Counted from the stretch's first letter, positions 21,110 to 33,317 are shown. The stretch is 64,000 nucleotides of DNA from Pseudeuparius sepicola (GCA_963920635.1 OY987299.1:64896692-64960691); one strand, 5' to 3'. A program made the numbers and translations. Notes: generated from the letters alone by a model not told the origin.

Positions 21110-22200
21110 AGATAAGCAAGGTACAATGATAGAGAAGCAAGGTACATAATTCTTTACTCAGTTAAGAAGAAAAATGTAATGTTTTTATTGGGGATGCAGT
21201 CAACAGGCAATATAAGAAAACTCTTTTATTTTTTTTATATAGTCAAGCTTTCGGAATAATTTATTACAGGACAACTACAAATGGTAGGTATAAAGGAATA
21301 TTATAAAAACTAAAAGACTAGTTACTAAATTGAGGTTGTATAAATTCACAAACTGTGAAACAGTGAAGCCTTTAAAATAATGTATAAAACTACTATACAG
21401 GGTGTTCCGCATAAGAACCGACACAGAGCAGGAGCATACAGGGGAGCCCAAAATAAGGTGATTTAACATTTAACGCAACTTACTTACTAAGTTGTACACT
21501 TGAAAAGTTATAGGCCTTGAAAGTGAGCTTTGTAATTTCGAAAAAACAATATATCAGTTATTTTTGAACTTCGAAAAACCAAATTTGGCACACACTGTTG
21601 CAAGGGCATTAATCGACAGACAACATAGTTCAATTCTACCATTTAAAGGGTTGATACAGAGTGATGCACCTTAAAAATGTGACAGAACTTTTTTGTCCAT
21701 TGGCGGACTGACAAAATTGGTACTTTGTGTTATGAATAATTTAATTCTAGTACTTTTTTTACTCTTGTTATTTTTCTTCACTTTCGCCAAAAACGCGAAT
21801 GACCGATATTTAAAATCTTTGAAAATTCAAAAGTTGCCTATGAAATTAAACGTCAAACTTGAAAAGAAATTGAATGGAAAAAGAATTCAAATAAATGGAT
21901 TGGAAGAGGAAATAATTGCCCAAAGAAAGAAGTCACATTTAATTGGATTCTTTTTACATTAAATGGTTTTTGCGAATTTATACAACCTAAATTTAGTAAG
22001 TAGTCTTTTAATTTATATAATAGTCCTTTGTTTAAATATTACCATTTGTAGTAGCCCTGATTCCCTGATAAATTACTCCGAAAGCTTGACTACATAGAAA
22101 AAAGAGCCTGCATCCCCACTAAAAACATCACATTTTTCGTATTAAGTGAGTGAGTCCAGACTTATATACCTTGCTTCTCTATCAAAGAGGTCCGGAATGG
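21110..22200. repeat. Nested hairpin inside the left arm, ~230-bp stems
   Basis: The 21,130-21,360 block (AGAGAAGCAAGGTA, GGGGATGCAGTCA, AGTCAAGCTTTCGGA) is inverted at 21,965-22,185 (TCCGAAAGCTTGACT, GCATCCCC, TACCTTGCTTCTCT). The region between contains a plus-strand 89-codon Lys-rich ORF (21,693-21,962) without a recognised domain; it is broken in the right arm. Confidence 0.7.
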
Positions 22201-22594
22201 TGAGAAACATTCACAAACAATCGCCCAACAAAACTGTTCGAAGGAAAAATGCACTTAGCATGTAAAAAACAGTTTCTGGCCATCAGAAACACGGCATAAA
22301 TCTTTCAAAATTTCGGTTTTTCTGCGGGTTTGGCGCAGTAATAATTCCTACATCCCACTTTAACAAAAAAAAAAAACGGATAGAACGCGGTTTGCCCGGC
22401 TAAAGACAGAAATACCTATAATGTCGGTTATATTTCTTACTTTACCCACGTTTCTTGGGTATTTCGCAGTTTACTCGGGTAAACCTAAGTTTAACCGTTA
22501 ACCTTACTTTACCCGTAACATATATATTTTATATCTCCAATGGTCTGAGGCAAATTGTTGTTATCTACAACTATTCAACTGTTTCTTTTTATTC

Positions 22595-22600
<6 letters not shown>

Positions 22601-22681
<81 letters not shown>

Positions 22682-23269
22682 GTCTGTACGTCATTTCTGC
22701 GTCCATACATTATGGTTTGTGCATGTAATTCTGCGTCCTGTGTAATTCGACGTCCGTATACGGACGCAGAAATGGAAAAGTCGCCAAAGTGCTCAGAACT
22801 GTGAGAAGTGTCTATATACGAATTTTCAGGTGGACGTCGAATTGTCTTTGAGATGAAAAAACGTGTATATTTTAGTTCGTGGAATCCGCCACGAGGGCGC
22901 TGCTGAAGCCACCGGTAATATACGCGTTCGTGTATATTTATTACATGTCTTCGCGTTTTCTGCATCCAAGAAAGTTGGCAACGTCGCGCATGGTTTTTTT
23001 TCACGTAGTTTTATTATTATGATATATTGGCCTCCCGGGTTTGTTGTTTGTGCGTCCACGGGAACAAAACTGATGCATCGATTTATGTTCTTTTAGTAGA
23101 GTCCATGAATCTTCAAATTGTGATTTTCATTTGTACTTTCATATTACAAGTTAAAATAAATTTTAGATGATTCCCCACCCCACCATTAATGCTATAAAAT
23201 ACCACAAGGTGTCAAAAGTAGTTCTGTACGGGGGTGAAATATGAAAATTACCCTGAAAGTTATTTTTCG
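22601..23269. other. Loop (spacer) of the giant inverted repeat
   Basis: Starts with a (TA)n tract (22,598-22,680), followed by several GCGTCC-type motifs, a perfect 14-bp palindrome at the GTCCGTATACGGAC near 22,751, and a GC-richer part (22,880-23,060). No supported gene: long frames here are TA-repeat or overlapping shadows. Confidence 0.7.
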
Positions 23270-24896
23270 ATATTTGAATAAAAAGAAACAGTTGAATAGT
23301 TGTAGATAACAATTTGCCTCAGACCACTGGAGATATAAAATATATATGTTACGGGTAAAGTAAGGTTGACGGTTAAACTTAGGTTTACCCGAGTAAACTG
23401 CGAAATACCCAAGAAACGTGGGTAAAGTAAGAAATATAACCGACATTATAGGTATTTCTGTCTTTAGCCGGGCAAACCGCGTTCTATCCGGTTTTTTTTT
23501 TTGTTAAAGTGGGATGTAGGAATTATTACTGCGCCAAACCCGGAGAAAAACCAAAATTTTGAAAGATTTATGCCGTGTTTCTGATGGCCAGAAACTGTTT
23601 TTTACATGCTAAGTGCATTTTTCCTTCGAACAGTTTTGTTGGGAGATTGTTTGTGAATGTTTCTCACCATTCCGGACTGCTTTGATAGAGAAGCAAGGTA
23701 TATAAGTCTGGACTCACTCACTCAATACGAAAAATGTGATGTTTTTAGTGGGGATGCATGCAGTCAAGAGGTAATATAAGAAAACTCTTTTTTTATGTAG
23801 TCAAGCTTTCGGAGTAATTTATCAGGGAATCAGGGCTACTACAAATGGTAATATTTAAACAAAGGAGTATTATATAAATTAAAAGACTACTTACTAAATT
23901 TAGGTTGTATAAATTCGCAAAAACCATTTAATGTAAAAAGAATCCAAATAAATGTGACTTCTTTCTTTGGGTAATTATTTCCTCTTCCAATCCATTTATT
24001 TGAATTCTTTTTCCATTCAATTTCTTCTCAAGTTTGACGTTTAATTTCATAGGCAACTTTTGAATTTTCAAAGATTTTAAATATCACATAATATGCAACA
24101 CGTGTTTTTAGTTATTCCCGTTTTTGGCGAAAGTGATAAAGTCTTTTGAAAAATAACAAGAGTAAAAAAAGTACTAGAATTAAATTATTCATAACAAAAA
24201 GTACCAATTTTGTCAGTCCGCCAATGGACAAAAAAGTTCTGTCACATTTTTAAGGTGCATCACTCTGTATCAACCCTTTAAATGGTACAATTGAACTATG
24301 TTGTCTGTCGATTAATGCCCTTGCAACAGTGTGTGCCAAATTTGGTTTTTCGAAGTTCAAAAATAACTGATATATTGTTTTTTCGAAATTACAAAGCTCA
24401 CTTTCAAGGCCTATAACTTTTCAAGTGTACAACTTAGTAAGTAAGTTGCGTTAAATGTTAAATCACCTTATTTTGGGCTCCCCTGTATGCTCCTGCTCTG
24501 TGTCGGTTCTTATGCGGAACACCCTGTATAGTAGTTTTATACATTATTTTAAAGGCTTCACTGTTTCACAGTTTGTGAATTTATACAACCTCAATTTAGT
24601 AACTAGTCTTTTAGTTTTTATAATATTCCTTTATACCTACCATTTGTAGTTGTCCTGTAATAAATTATTCCGAAAGCTTGACTATATAAAAAAGTAAAAG
24701 AGTTTTCTTATATTGCCTGTTGACTGCATCCCCAATAAAAACATCACATTTTTCTTCTTAACTGAGTAAAGAATTATTTACCTTGCTTCTCTATAATTGT
24801 ACCTTGCTTATCTATCATAATATACCTATAAATTTAAAAACTGTAGCACCTGTTAGCTTTTCATATACAGTAACGTTACTTATTTCAACAATTATA

Positions 24897-25275
24897 CAAG
24901 GATATTGGTAATTCGATACATCCTTTGGAGATGTGATAGGGGAGGAGGTAAGGAGTAAATTTAATCCTAATATGCATTATGCAAACCTCAATAGTTTTTG
25001 AGATATTTAAATTTTTCTTAGTAGACAAAAAAATCTATGGAACTTTTTTAAAACTTTTCAACTGGATTACTTACCAAACACTGTGATGGTTTTATGTTTG
25101 AAATGGAAAAAGTACCGAAACATTTAGATCGTAGGAAAATTTTAAATAAAAAGTCAAACATATTTAATGAAATTGGGTTTTGCATAATGCATATAGGGTT
25201 AAATTTACTTCTTACCCCTTCCCCTATCAGATCTTCAAAGGAATGTATCGAATTGCCATAAGCAATAACCCTGTA
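24897..25275. mobile_element. MITE with CAGGGTTATTG ends (right-arm copy)
   Basis: Mirror of 20,648-21,026; the inner end is slightly degraded (ACAAGGATATTGG). Confidence 0.7.
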
Positions 25276-25788
25276 TAATTTTAATAGGTATGTTATTGCA
25301 ATACAAGCAGTTCAGAATGGTGAGAAACAGTCAGGTAATATATTACATAACGAGAGTTGTAAAGTTGTATAAGGAGAGCGGAAAAGTTGCACACGAGCCG
25401 CGCAGCGACGAGTGCTGTAACTCCACGAGATTTACAATCAGATTTTGAGGTCACGAGACAAAAAATCTCGTGAAAATGTAGTTAATTCATTATTTTATAA
25501 ACTTACATGCCACTTTAAAACTGACCGTTATAATAAAATCTTCCTGAAGTAACGTTTAGTATTTTTTGAAGATCAAACAAGTTACCTGTATGTATGTTAC
25601 TATGTACCTAGTTAGCTGGTACCTACCTAGCTAATTTTTACTTTTACGATTTATTCGAGATTTCAATACATTTCCAGTAAGTACTAAAATCCACTTTCTC
25701 CACTTCTGAACGCAGTACACACTGCTTTTACATATGTGTCTTGTTCATGTATCTAATAAATGTGGCAAGAATGAAATAAGTAGGTATA

Positions 25789-26538
25789 CGGGGTGAGTCA
25801 TGTCATAAATAATGGCACATGGAGCAACTGCATAAATTTTGGACCAAAATAGAAATGTCGTTTGTTTAAGAGATACAGGGCGTTGAAATTTGTTTTTTGA
25901 AATTGCATTTTGGCTACATCTCCCAAAACAGTTAAGCTGCTGAACTGAAATTTAGCACTTATATGTTTTTGTGGATGGAGAATAAGCTGAAATGTCAGTT
26001 TCTACGTATCTCATAGTGGGCGCTGTTTTTAAACCGCGCTTTTGCTCCTAACTTTTTTGAAGTTATCTTTTTGGTGTCGCGGGTTCATCATTTAGTGCAT
26101 CTTTTAACTCCAACATTCAAAACAAACAATTTTCAGCTACCGCTTTCAAATCTTACAGATCAACTTTACTGTACATTCAAAGTGAAGAAAGTAATGCCAA
26201 ATAGGCATTGGTCAAAACACCATTCTTTTTCGTGAAATAAAGTGTCAAAATTTTGCCGAGTTTGAATCCATTTCATTTTGAAAACGATACATTTTTGGTA
26301 CATTGTTAACAGTGACTTTCTTCTCACTTTAAATGGTACAGTTGATTTGTAACATATGAAAGTGGTCGGTAAAAATTTTATTTTTCAAATGTTGGAGTCA
26401 ACAGGTGTTTATTGATGGTACATTTTCCAAATTCCCTTAAACAAACAACATTTCTGTAAGGCATATTAGCCTCAATCGTATAATATTTTGGCCCAAAATA
26501 TATGCTGGTCTATGTCGTATTATTTATGACTTACCCTG
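25789..26538. mobile_element. Foldback MITE family F (right-arm copy)
   Basis: Mirror of 19,356-20,132; starts CGGGGTGAGTCATG and ends ATTTATGACTTACCCTG. Slightly shorter, lacking the second GAGGCTAATATGCC block side. Confidence 0.7.
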
Positions 26539-26597
26539 TATAGGTATACTATCTGTGTATTGCTGGTAAGAAATAAAAAAGTACACTTGCACCATAT

Positions 26598-26823
26598 ACA
26601 GTGTGTCCACGTTAAGGAGTTCTTCACCCTTTCATTTAGAATATTTTTGAGGAGGACAAAAACTAATAACAAAAAAGGTTTTAGCCCATTCATTTCCAAA
26701 AATCTGATATTTGTTCCCAAAAAAAGGCTAGGAAGACCTATATCTAACAAAAAAAAAAGGTTTTGAATATCGGTTCACAAATAAAAAAATACAACAGTGG
26801 TAATTTCGTAACGTGGATACACT
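26598..26823. mobile_element. Mariner-type MITE (right-arm copy)
   Basis: Mirror of 19,068-19,295: starts CAGTGTGTCCACGTTAA and ends CGTGGATACACTG. Confidence 0.7.
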
Positions 26824-27275
26824 GTATTGTGCTATTGTGCTTGTTCAAGTTTCCTATAGTTTCTCCTTGCAACTGTGCGTCCGCCGCGAGCGAGCAAACC
26901 TTATTTTTATATTTGCCCATCTAATAAATTATGAAAATAGAACAGTCGAAATTTGGCAACATGGTGGATGCAGAAAACGGCTGCCGGTATAAATAATATA
27001 CATATAGGGACGCAGAAATACTTGTATATACAGATGGACGCACAATTATCGACATCATATGGCGGATGCAAAATTGTCGATCAAATGTACAGGAAAAGAA
27101 AAAGTTTAAATGTTAATGTATATTAAAATCTGTTGCGGTACAGAGGTTCATGGATCCAATCTATTCCAGAAAATAAAATCAGAAATGGATATACTCTACT
27201 CTTTCTGGTAGACGCAAAAACGATGGTGTGATAAAATGATGCAGAAATGACGATGAGACGTATATAAATATATAT

Positions 27276-27699
27276 ATACCTGAACCCCCCCATTTGGGAC
27301 GCCTATGATTAAGAATGTCTAACTATCGCTACCTCGGTAAATGTTAAATCTCACAGGTACATCACTATATATATATATATATATAAAAGTAATAAAAAGT
27401 TAATAGAATGATAAAGCTAGTGATATACTTTATAGATAAGTTTTTCAAATTTGGTACACTTACGTAGAATTGAAAAAGAAACAACTTTTTCAAGTAAAAC
27501 TTTTTGATATTTTAACAAATAAACTCATTTTTAGCGATATATTTTTTTAAATGACGAAAGTCACATGACCACGTTTGAGTGGGTCATTTTAAATATTTTT
27601 TCAAGCAAAAGGTAACCCCCAAATTAAATTTCAAAATAAAGCATTAATTAAAAATTTCCCTCCTATGGTGCGAACTTTTTGGAGGACACTGTATATCTC
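27276..27699. other. Non-coding; ends with a mariner-like terminal remnant
   Basis: A C7 run near 27,286 and a short (TA)n tract near 27,366. GGAGGACACTGTATA at 27,681-27,695 looks like a lone mariner end; no mate was found. Confidence 0.4.
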
Positions 27700-28305
27700 A
27701 AAATCATTTCCCAATTGATAACTACTTCGTTTCTGAGAAACAGGGCATTTTAGTTCTCTTTTTGAAATTGAATTATGGCATATTCAATTATTGCACATTC
27801 AAAATGCAGAAAAATGCCAAATGGGCATGGAAATGCTTTTCTTGAAATAGGGTGTCCAAATTTTTTCAAATTCAATCCTTTCCATTTTGAAAGCGACTAA
27901 TTTTTAGTACATTGTTCATAGGGATTTTTTTCATTTTAAATGGTACAGTTGATCTTGTAGTGATAGGTGAAAATCGTATGTTCCGAATATTGAAGTCAAC
28001 AGGTGCTTTGGGGCATGTTTTGTCAATTTCAACGCAAACGGTTGATTTGATCGTTATGAAACAAGAGTACCTCTTTGTTGCAGAATAAAAAGGTGCACTA
28101 AAATGATGGACCTGCAGGACCAAAAAGATAACCTGAAATAAGTTACGAGTAAAAGCACGATCCAAAAACAGCGCAAGTGGCGCCTTCTGTGAGATACGGC
28201 GAAATTGACATGCCAAAATCATCAACATTTCCATAAGGCATATTAGCCTCAATCATAACATTTCGGCCCAAAATATATTCAGTTGTTCTATGAACCATTA
28301 CTTGT
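27700..28305. mobile_element. Family F foldback element, partial copy
   Basis: Shares AACGCAAACGGTTG, TATGAAACAAGAGTAC and AAAAAGATAACCT blocks with 42,519-43,318 and ends with CAAAATATATTCAGTTG as in 19,356-20,132. Terminal CAGGGT ends are missing on the left. Confidence 0.65.
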
Positions 28306-28312
28306 ATATATA

Positions 28313-29112
28313 CAGGGTGTCCAACTTTAAAACTGTACAAATCCGTAAAATCTTCATTTTTGAAGATAATCGCCTAAACATTTTTTTTGTTTGAAAGGTC
28401 TTCAAAAGCCGCTTCTTTTGACATTCCTGTCATTTTCAAAATGCTAATGCAGGGACGGCTGCGATTTTTTTATACCTCCGATTTTCACGAAAACCATTTA
28501 GCGATTTTTTTATGTATTTAAAATCTGACTCCACAGCATTAATCAGAACACCCCAAAAGCATTATATAACAAATTTGAATAAAAAATATATAGGGAGTTC
28601 CATTCTGCAGGGTGTCAAAGTTGAGCAAAATAGGAATTTTAAAGGCATCTGCCAAATCAAGTGTGCCATGGAATCCCCTCAAAACAGTTCAATGGTGAAT
28701 AGGAGCACTCTAGGTGTTGGTGTGCAGAGGTCCAATACAAAATATTATACAGAGTGATCTTATCTGTGCCATGGCACACTTGACTCACTAGATGCCTTTA
28801 AAATTCCCATTTTGACAACATTAACACCGTGCAGAAAGGATCTCCCTGTATATTTTTGTTCAAATTTGATATAGGGGGTTTTGGGGTGTCCTGATTAACG
28901 ATGCAGTGTCAGATTTTAAATTAAAAATCGCTAGTTTTCGTGAAAATCAGGTCATAAAAAATCGTAGTGGGCCCTGGATTTGCATCTTAAAAGTGGTAGC
29001 AAGATCAAAAGAAGAGGGTTTTTGAAGGCCATTCAACCAAAAAAAATTCAGGCGATTATCTCGAAAAATAAAGATTTTATGGATTTGTATATCTTTACAA
29101 GTAGACACCTTG
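28313..29112. mobile_element. Foldback element, ~800 bp, ~370-bp arms
   Basis: Left end CAGGGTGTCCAACTTTAAAA mirrors right end TTACAAGTAGACACCTTG only at the edge, then strongly further in (ATTTTTGAAGATAATCGCC against GGCGATTATCTCGAAAAAT; TTTTCACGAAAACCATTTAG against CTAGTTTTCGTGAAAA). The centre near 28,715 holds a CCATGGCACACTTGA-type turn. No ORF of interest. Confidence 0.75.
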
Positions 29113-29176
29113 TATGAATCTTGTAATGATTAATAATAAATGAATAATGCAATAACTATTACTACCCTGTCTTGGT

Positions 29177-29182
29177 TTTATT
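29177..29182 (-). terminator. Candidate polyadenylation signal (AATAAA, minus strand)
   Basis: Lies about 80 bp past the stop of the terminal exon at 29,263. Confidence 0.5.
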
Positions 29183-29262
29183 AAGCGTTTCTGGATCTGT
29201 TTTTAAATACAAATACAAATTACATTCAGTGGAACATCCTGTATATAAAAAAAAATTAACCT

Positions 29263-29560
29263 TCATTTACAGACCCTATTTTCATTGTTCTGTTGTTGTT
29301 TATACCTTGGCCTAGGCTGGCCAGTAAAGATATTCCACCAAGAATGTCCCCTTTCCCTCGGTTGTTGCAATGTGCCTTCTGCATCTGCCACCCCCTTTCT
29401 CCGTTTGCGATCAATCTTGGTAGCGTGCCATGACTTTCTGCGTGCTTTCCTGTCCGTAACTGTTGAAGTTTCTAAAACATCTGCCCAAGAACCGTCACGC
29501 TGCCGAAGGGTGACTTTCTTCTCTTCGCCTTCTGACAAGGGGTCACGCTCATGGACCACC
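29263..29560 (-). CDS. Putative terminal exon of a host gene, product unknown
   Basis: The minus strand has a pyrimidine-rich CCACCTTATCCTCTAG acceptor ending at 29,561, then 98 codons to a TGA at 29,263. The peptide is hydrophilic and basic in the middle (RKARRKSWHATKIDRKRRK), starts with EEKKVTLRQRDGSWADVLE and ends with a Trp pair (HSWWNIFTGQPRPR) and a short Gln/Asn run. The stretch is richer in G+C than its surroundings, unlike the neighbouring transposons, and an AATAAA follows. I do not recognise the family. An in-frame stop just before the acceptor means an upstream exon is required; none is visible nearby. The overlapping plus-strand frame is most likely a shadow. Confidence 0.55.
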
Positions 29561-30519
29561 TAGAGGATAAGGTGGCGTTGTATGCAACATGATTAACTTT
29601 TGTATGTTTAGGGTTATAACAGTAGCTAGACCTCAACAAAATAACATTAACTTGTAATATACTGTTTCATTCCGCAAGAATACGGAATGTAAACATGTTA
29701 AAAATGTATCATAGATACTTAAACAGAGGGATACAGTTTCTTCCGTCATGCATGCACCTGATAGTCCTAAACAAATAATGTCTTGCAATTGTTTTATAAT
29801 TTGTCTGTTTAATATTTAGTGAAAATATAGAATAAGAAAAACCGCAAAAGGGGGATTAATTTATTGAAGCATCAAAAACTCTCTTTCAAACTTGTTCTTT
29901 TAAGTTTCTAAGATACCATTCTATAATTGAATCCCGAAAAATAATATTTAGTTTACGCCTTATGACTTGTGGAAATGCATGTATTAGGGTATCTTAATTT
30001 AGCAAATAATAGTTACATCTTTCATAAAGAAAATTTGGAAAACACACTATTTATGACTAACGAAATAGCTATGTGCGCGGAGCGATCCCGCACTGGTTCT
30101 AAACTAGTAAGCGGCATTTGGCTCAAAATTCTACAATTCAAACTCATTAATGATATTGACAGTTACTAGTTTGGGACTCACAAATGCTCTGCGCACAGAG
30201 CTAATGAAAATAATTTCCAGATACCTAGCAACAAAATAAATAAAATTCTATTTTACGCAAAAAAATTTGAAGAAGAACCGCCTTTGCATTTTTTCAGACA
30301 AAAAAGTTGTAACACAATTTAAATATCCCGCCATATTTTGTATCCATGAGAGCATGTACCGATTTTCCCCGTGATCATAATAAATATGATCATTCCAATA
30401 TAAAAATAGGTAAGTGGTTTATCAATGATTCAAAATTTGAAATATTGAATATTTTGGAGAAAAACCTGAGAATCAGATATAGACTGGCTTTACAGAAGAA
30501 TAATAATACTTCTCAGAAT

Positions 30520-30660
30520 AATAAATCTCACCTTCACAATACTCGAAATTAAGAATAAGTAGGAACCAAATGCTTGTGTGGGGGAGGGGTGACAATTACT
30601 ATTATTTCGTCTTCATTGTCATTTGCGGATAAAACTAGGATAGCATTTACTCAAATACTA
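30520..30660 (+). repeat. Dispersed repeat, copy 1 of 3 (TCTCACC-TCACAATACTC)
   Basis: AATAATAAATCTCACCTTCACAATACTC, then ATGCTTGTG and a TTGTCATTTG block, recur at 31,136-31,260; the start alone recurs at 33,318-33,365. Confidence 0.55.
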
Positions 30661-31135
30661 CGAAAAACATAGAAAACCGCAGTAATACCAATTAAGAAGC
30701 AATACCGTTAATCTTCATTTTGCCCAGCCCTCTTGGCCATCAACAGTGTTTTTTTATAAAGTTGAACCAAGGCAGAAAAATATGCCATTCAAATAGTTCG
30801 CGACCCTATGAATGTTACGTCCACAGCCACAATGTACATACCAAAAAACCGAAATTTTAACAATGTTTCACAAAACTATAAAATTTAGTAGTACAAAAGT
30901 TAAACTTGGTGCTAAACCATGTCGTAAGTATATGAAAAAAAGTTACAGAGTGGGTTGTTTCTTTAGAATTAGAAATTTTCGTATTTCAGAAAATACTTCA
31001 GACTACATTTCTTGACTACGGCATCATACTCTCGCCAAAGAAGGCGTGATTTTTAAATGGCATTGCCAACATTTTTGATTGGAACTGCACATGGTTTATT
31101 TGTTTCCATGATGCAGATGATCTCAATAGTAATAT

Positions 31136-31260
31136 AATAATAATAATTCTCACCCTCACAATACTCCAAACTAGGAGTATCCCAGAAGCAACCACATGCT
31201 TGTGCTTGTGGCAATTACTAGTATTTAGGCTTTATTGCCATTTGGGACAAAAGCCGAGTT
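31136..31260 (+). repeat. Dispersed repeat, copy 2 of 3
   Basis: ATAATAATAATTCTCACCC then CACAATACTCCAAACTAGG, CATGCTTGTG and TTGCCATTTGGGA, in the same order as copy 1. Confidence 0.55.
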
Positions 31261-31536
31261 TTTCCTGAGTGAACAAGATAAATTCAAGGTTCAAAAATAC
31301 TATTTTGGTTTTGTTTTTTCCAATGAATGCAAATCACTATACGAGGTCTAATTGCAAAGTTAGTACTATTTGCATTTATTGATTCCACTTGCTCTCGAAT
31401 CCAGACAACAAGAAAATTTTAGTACCTACCATTTCTGACCTCTGGTTTGATTGGAAGTGAGTATTACTTGGCTAATTTCTTTTGTTGCATATTTTGCGAT
31501 TTTTTAATTCCTTTTGTTTTCTCAATTCCAATATAC

Positions 31537-32124
31537 AGGGTGATGCACCTAAAACTCCCTAGCTTTATATTTCAGCAACGAATTGAGATCTTTTAGTTTT
31601 GTAAAAAAAGGCCGATAAAGCTCATCAAGGACTTTATTCCTAGGCTTGAACTGACTTTTTCTATTGCAAATTGTAGATGATGCTACGGTCGAAACGAATT
31701 TTTCGTTAGCCTTAGCCCATATCTTTGACCATTGTAGGTTTAAAATGACAAAACAACTTTAAAAACTCCTCAGAAAATTACTTTCTAGTTTTTAGTTTTG
31801 GAAATAACCTTATGATTATCTAATACAGATTTTGCACATGCATGCATTGCTAACTTCAAACTGCGATAACTAAAAAACTGTTGATTTTTAAAACTTTTTT
31901 ATAGCACATAACTTTTTTTAAATTGAGGAGCAATTTGGATGAACCCCTTTTCCAGCTCACTGAAAACAAAAAAATTCTTTCAACTGCAGCGTCATCTACA
32001 ATCTACTATAGAGAAATTCAATTTGAGACTATGAATAAAGTCTTCGATGAGTTCTACCAGCCTTTTTTACGGAACTCAAATATCTCATTTCGTTGCAGAG
32101 ATATAAAGCCGGGGAATTTTAGGT
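31537..32124. mobile_element. Foldback element, ~590 bp
   Basis: The left arm (CACCTAAAACTCCCTAGC, AGCAACGAATTGAGAT, GACTTTATTCCTAGGC, AATTGTAGATGATGC) is mirrored on the right (GCGTCATCTACAATCT, GAATAAAGTCTTCGATGAG, ATCTCATTTCGTTGC, GGGGAATTTTAGG). The left end is CAGGGTGATG; the right end is interrupted by the next element. Confidence 0.7.
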
Positions 32125-32345
32125 ATAGGGTGATTTATTGGTAATAGGGATCCCAAAACTGGAGATAGAGGGGATCAAAATATTGCGATTGAGATTAATA
32201 TGCCATATACAAATATTGTTCGTTAAGGAGATACAGGGCGATGAAGTTCTTTTTTTAAATTGAATTATGGTTATATCTACCAAAATAATCATCAAGGTAC
32301 TGAACTGAAATTTAGCACTGATGTGTGCCGTGAAGAAATACAATT
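32125..32345. mobile_element. Family F foldback element, one-sided fragment
   Basis: ATTGCGATTGAGATTAATATGCC, GAGATACAGGGCGATGAAGT and TGAACTGAAATTTAGCACTG match the right half of 19,356-20,132 and its mirror. Confidence 0.6.
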
Positions 32346-32949
32346 AGATGTTTTATGAGTATTACAATCCCAGGTAGATTAACTTGCTGTCAGGGCCGCA
32401 GTAAGGGTATGGTGCAGCACGTGACGTCCCGGGGCATCCGGTTTAAGGGGCTCCAAAAAGCACATATCGAATGAAACATCAAAAGTGCTTTTTCTATAGA
32501 GGATTTTATAGCAAAATAAAAACGAAAATATAGACTTTCTATTAGCTATTTATTTCATAGACAAACCCAAAAGAAGTACCAATTCCATACTATAGACTAA
32601 ATTTTTTGCATTGCATTTAAAAACTGTAAAAATTAAGGATCTAAGCTACAGTTCTTATCTGTCTCCAATTTTGTGGGTTTGTTTCTGGTTTGTGTGTTTA
32701 TAAGAAATAGTTTTTTTGTGCTGACAAAGGATGCCTTTTTCCTGCTTTTCACTGTCTTGGTCAGGCAAACTTTTTAGTTACTTTCTATACTAGCAAATAT
32801 AAAAGTTTAATATAATAAAAAACATACAAGAAATTATTGAATTGAATTGGATAAGTGTATTTACATTTTTTTAAATACATTTATAACTGGTTATTTTACA
32901 CTCTACAAATAAACTCAATAATAGGTACTCAATAAGCATGGCTTGTGTG
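32346..32949. other. Unassigned AT-rich stretch
   Basis: It begins with a GC-richer block (GGGCCGCAGTAAGGGTATGG near 32,393) and then becomes plain AT-rich sequence, possibly the 3' untranslated end of the LINE that follows. Confidence 0.4.
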
Positions 32950-33039
32950 AGTACATACAAAATTATGATTAAGATATTAATAATTATTATGAAATACATA
33001 TATATTAATATGTTATTTACATATTATGTTATTATTTGA

Positions 33040-33310
33040 AATCCAATTTTTTGGCAAGTTATTAATTAAATTTCATGGTAAGAGAAGAATATGAAAAATT
33101 TGATTTCAATATCCAATTTTTAACTTTTAATTTATACATTTTATATATTTTAGTTAATTTAATATCCTTAGGAGTAATTTCGTAAACATATGGTAATAAA
33201 AATTTAAATGCTTTTGGCCTATAGCTTTGTTTGCTTCGAATTTTAAAATCAATTTATTTCTAGTTTCATACATGTGTCAAATAAATTATCAAGATTTATT
33301 ATGTTCTTAT
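33040..33310 (-). pseudogene. LINE ORF2, extreme C-terminal remnant
   Basis: The minus strand begins MFKNKNIINLDNLFDTCMKL, with further broken frames matching an LPYVYEI-type tail. It is separated from the rest of ORF2 by the foldback MITE. Confidence 0.5.
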
Positions 33311-33317
33311 TTTTAAA

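Larger units (their letters stand above)
18618..22600 (+). repeat. Left arm of a giant (~8.6 kb) inverted repeat
   Basis: This arm is repeated in reverse complement at 23,270-27,275. Anchors include CGTCTCATTG at 18,632 against its inverse at 27,251-27,260, an identical 64-codon frame at 21,275-21,469 (-) and 24,455-24,649 (+), and ATTCAAAT at 22,591 against ATTTGAAT near 23,272-23,279. The position sum stays near 45,870-45,925 along the arm, so only small indels separate the arms. It contains nested MITEs at the same sites as the right arm, and no gene. Confidence 0.92.
23270..27275 (-). repeat. Right arm of the giant inverted repeat
   Basis: Reverse complement of 18,618-22,600 with substitutions and short indels, for example about 30 extra bases near 24,085-24,115 containing ATGCAACACGTGTTT. 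The outer end at 27,251 (CGATGAGACGTATATA) mirrors the left edge but lacks the long TA tract. Confidence 0.92.
29576..31536. other. AT-rich non-coding region with small inverted and direct repeats
   Basis: No supported gene. Around 30,070-30,205 two blocks (CTATGTGCGCGGAGC and GCTCTGCGCACAGAGC; CTAAACTAGTAA and TTACTAGTTTGG) form an inverted pair. Copies of the TCTCACCCTCACAATAC repeat lie at 30,527 and 31,150. Confidence 0.5.

Noticed and set aside
22561..23096. Several 77-147 codon ORFs in the loop of the giant inverted repeat
   Set aside because: They overlap each other on both strands and partly consist of the TA tract.
29285..29563. Plus-strand 92-codon ORF
   Set aside because: Fully overlaps the better-supported minus-strand terminal exon and has no motif.
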